NCBI RefSeq assembly: GCF_000733295.1
Contig: NZ_JPMI01000213.1
Location: 24,423 to 88,422 of the forward strand
Direction of reading: 5' to 3'
Origin: Archangium violaceum Cb vi76
Lineage (GTDB): Bacteria > Myxococcota > Myxococcia > Myxococcales > Myxococcaceae
DNA length: 64,000 nucleotides
Position 1 is the stretch's first letter. Each line of letters starts with the position of its first letter. Both the position numbers and the translations under genes were made by a program. The notes beneath the pieces were generated by a model. It did no database searches, was not told where the DNA came from, and saw nothing but the letters and a program-made list of their open reading frames with translations. Below, in pieces: positions 63,944 through 64,000 of this stretch.

Positions 63944-64000
63944 GGAGGAACGTGACTTTAATCCTCTTCAGGGAAGTGACCGAATTTCCCCTCTCCCCTC

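Noticed and set aside
61382..63955. 857-codon open frame on the plus strand
   Set aside because: It is antisense to gpmI and the cysteine-rich lipoprotein; no domain and shadow-like composition.

Overview
The window is very GC-rich chromosomal DNA with strong G/C third-codon bias. It is packed with sensor kinases, lipoproteins and short signalling proteins in the style of a myxobacterium, most like the Cystobacter/Archangium group. Pointers are a SitA-like lipoprotein toxin with two immunity genes, a LodA/LodB quinone-cofactor system, a kinase-less STK-type membrane protein, a lipoprotein built of cysteine-rich repeats, an ECF41 sigma factor and several sigma54-type promoters. The genus is inference. 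No tRNA, rRNA, CRISPR array or intact insertion sequence was seen.

Layout. 1-12.5 kb is accessory: the end of an MFS exporter, an Lrp/AsnC regulator divergent from an isochorismatase-like hydrolase, a GST divergent from a LysR regulator, a ferritin-like (VioB/RebD N-terminal type) protein, an AhpD-like gene overlapping an ECF41 sigma gene behind a good ECF41-type promoter, a stretch of gene debris (7.44-8.26 kb), a serine hydrolase with TPRs, an SDR next to an 18-bp perfect palindrome, and a frameshifted gene. 12.8-24 kb holds a GAF-PAS adenylate cyclase, then lodA-lodB-pentaheme cytochrome c, a convergent beta-sandwich-type protein and a double cysteine-peptidase protein. 24-34.3 kb is mostly envelope assembly and signalling: a BamA/Omp85-type protein, an NtrC-type response regulator, two histidine kinases, and a lower-GC pair made of a secreted nuclease-like protein and a partner. 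34.5-54.7 kb has membrane and lipoprotein genes, a fused OtsA-OtsB, a DUF3857/transglutaminase TPR protein, an MltF-like protein with two solute-binding domains and two esterases. 55.2-57.3 kb is the toxin/immunity island. 57.3-64 kb returns to core-like genes: comF, phosphofructokinase, a histidine kinase, a GST, gpmI and a cysteine-rich lipoprotein.

Main observation. Three unlinked promoters, in front of the ferritin-like gene, lodA and the beta-sandwich-type gene, share one architecture: two copies of TGACRYGTCA spaced 21-22 bp, then a sigma54-like GG-N10-GC element. In the first two the distance between the parts agrees to 1 bp. This suggests one enhancer-binding protein controls a small oxidoreductase/surface regulon. 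A second clear signal is an orphan toxin-tip/immunity duplication: 17 codons of the toxin's 3' end are repeated in front of the second Imm26-like gene.
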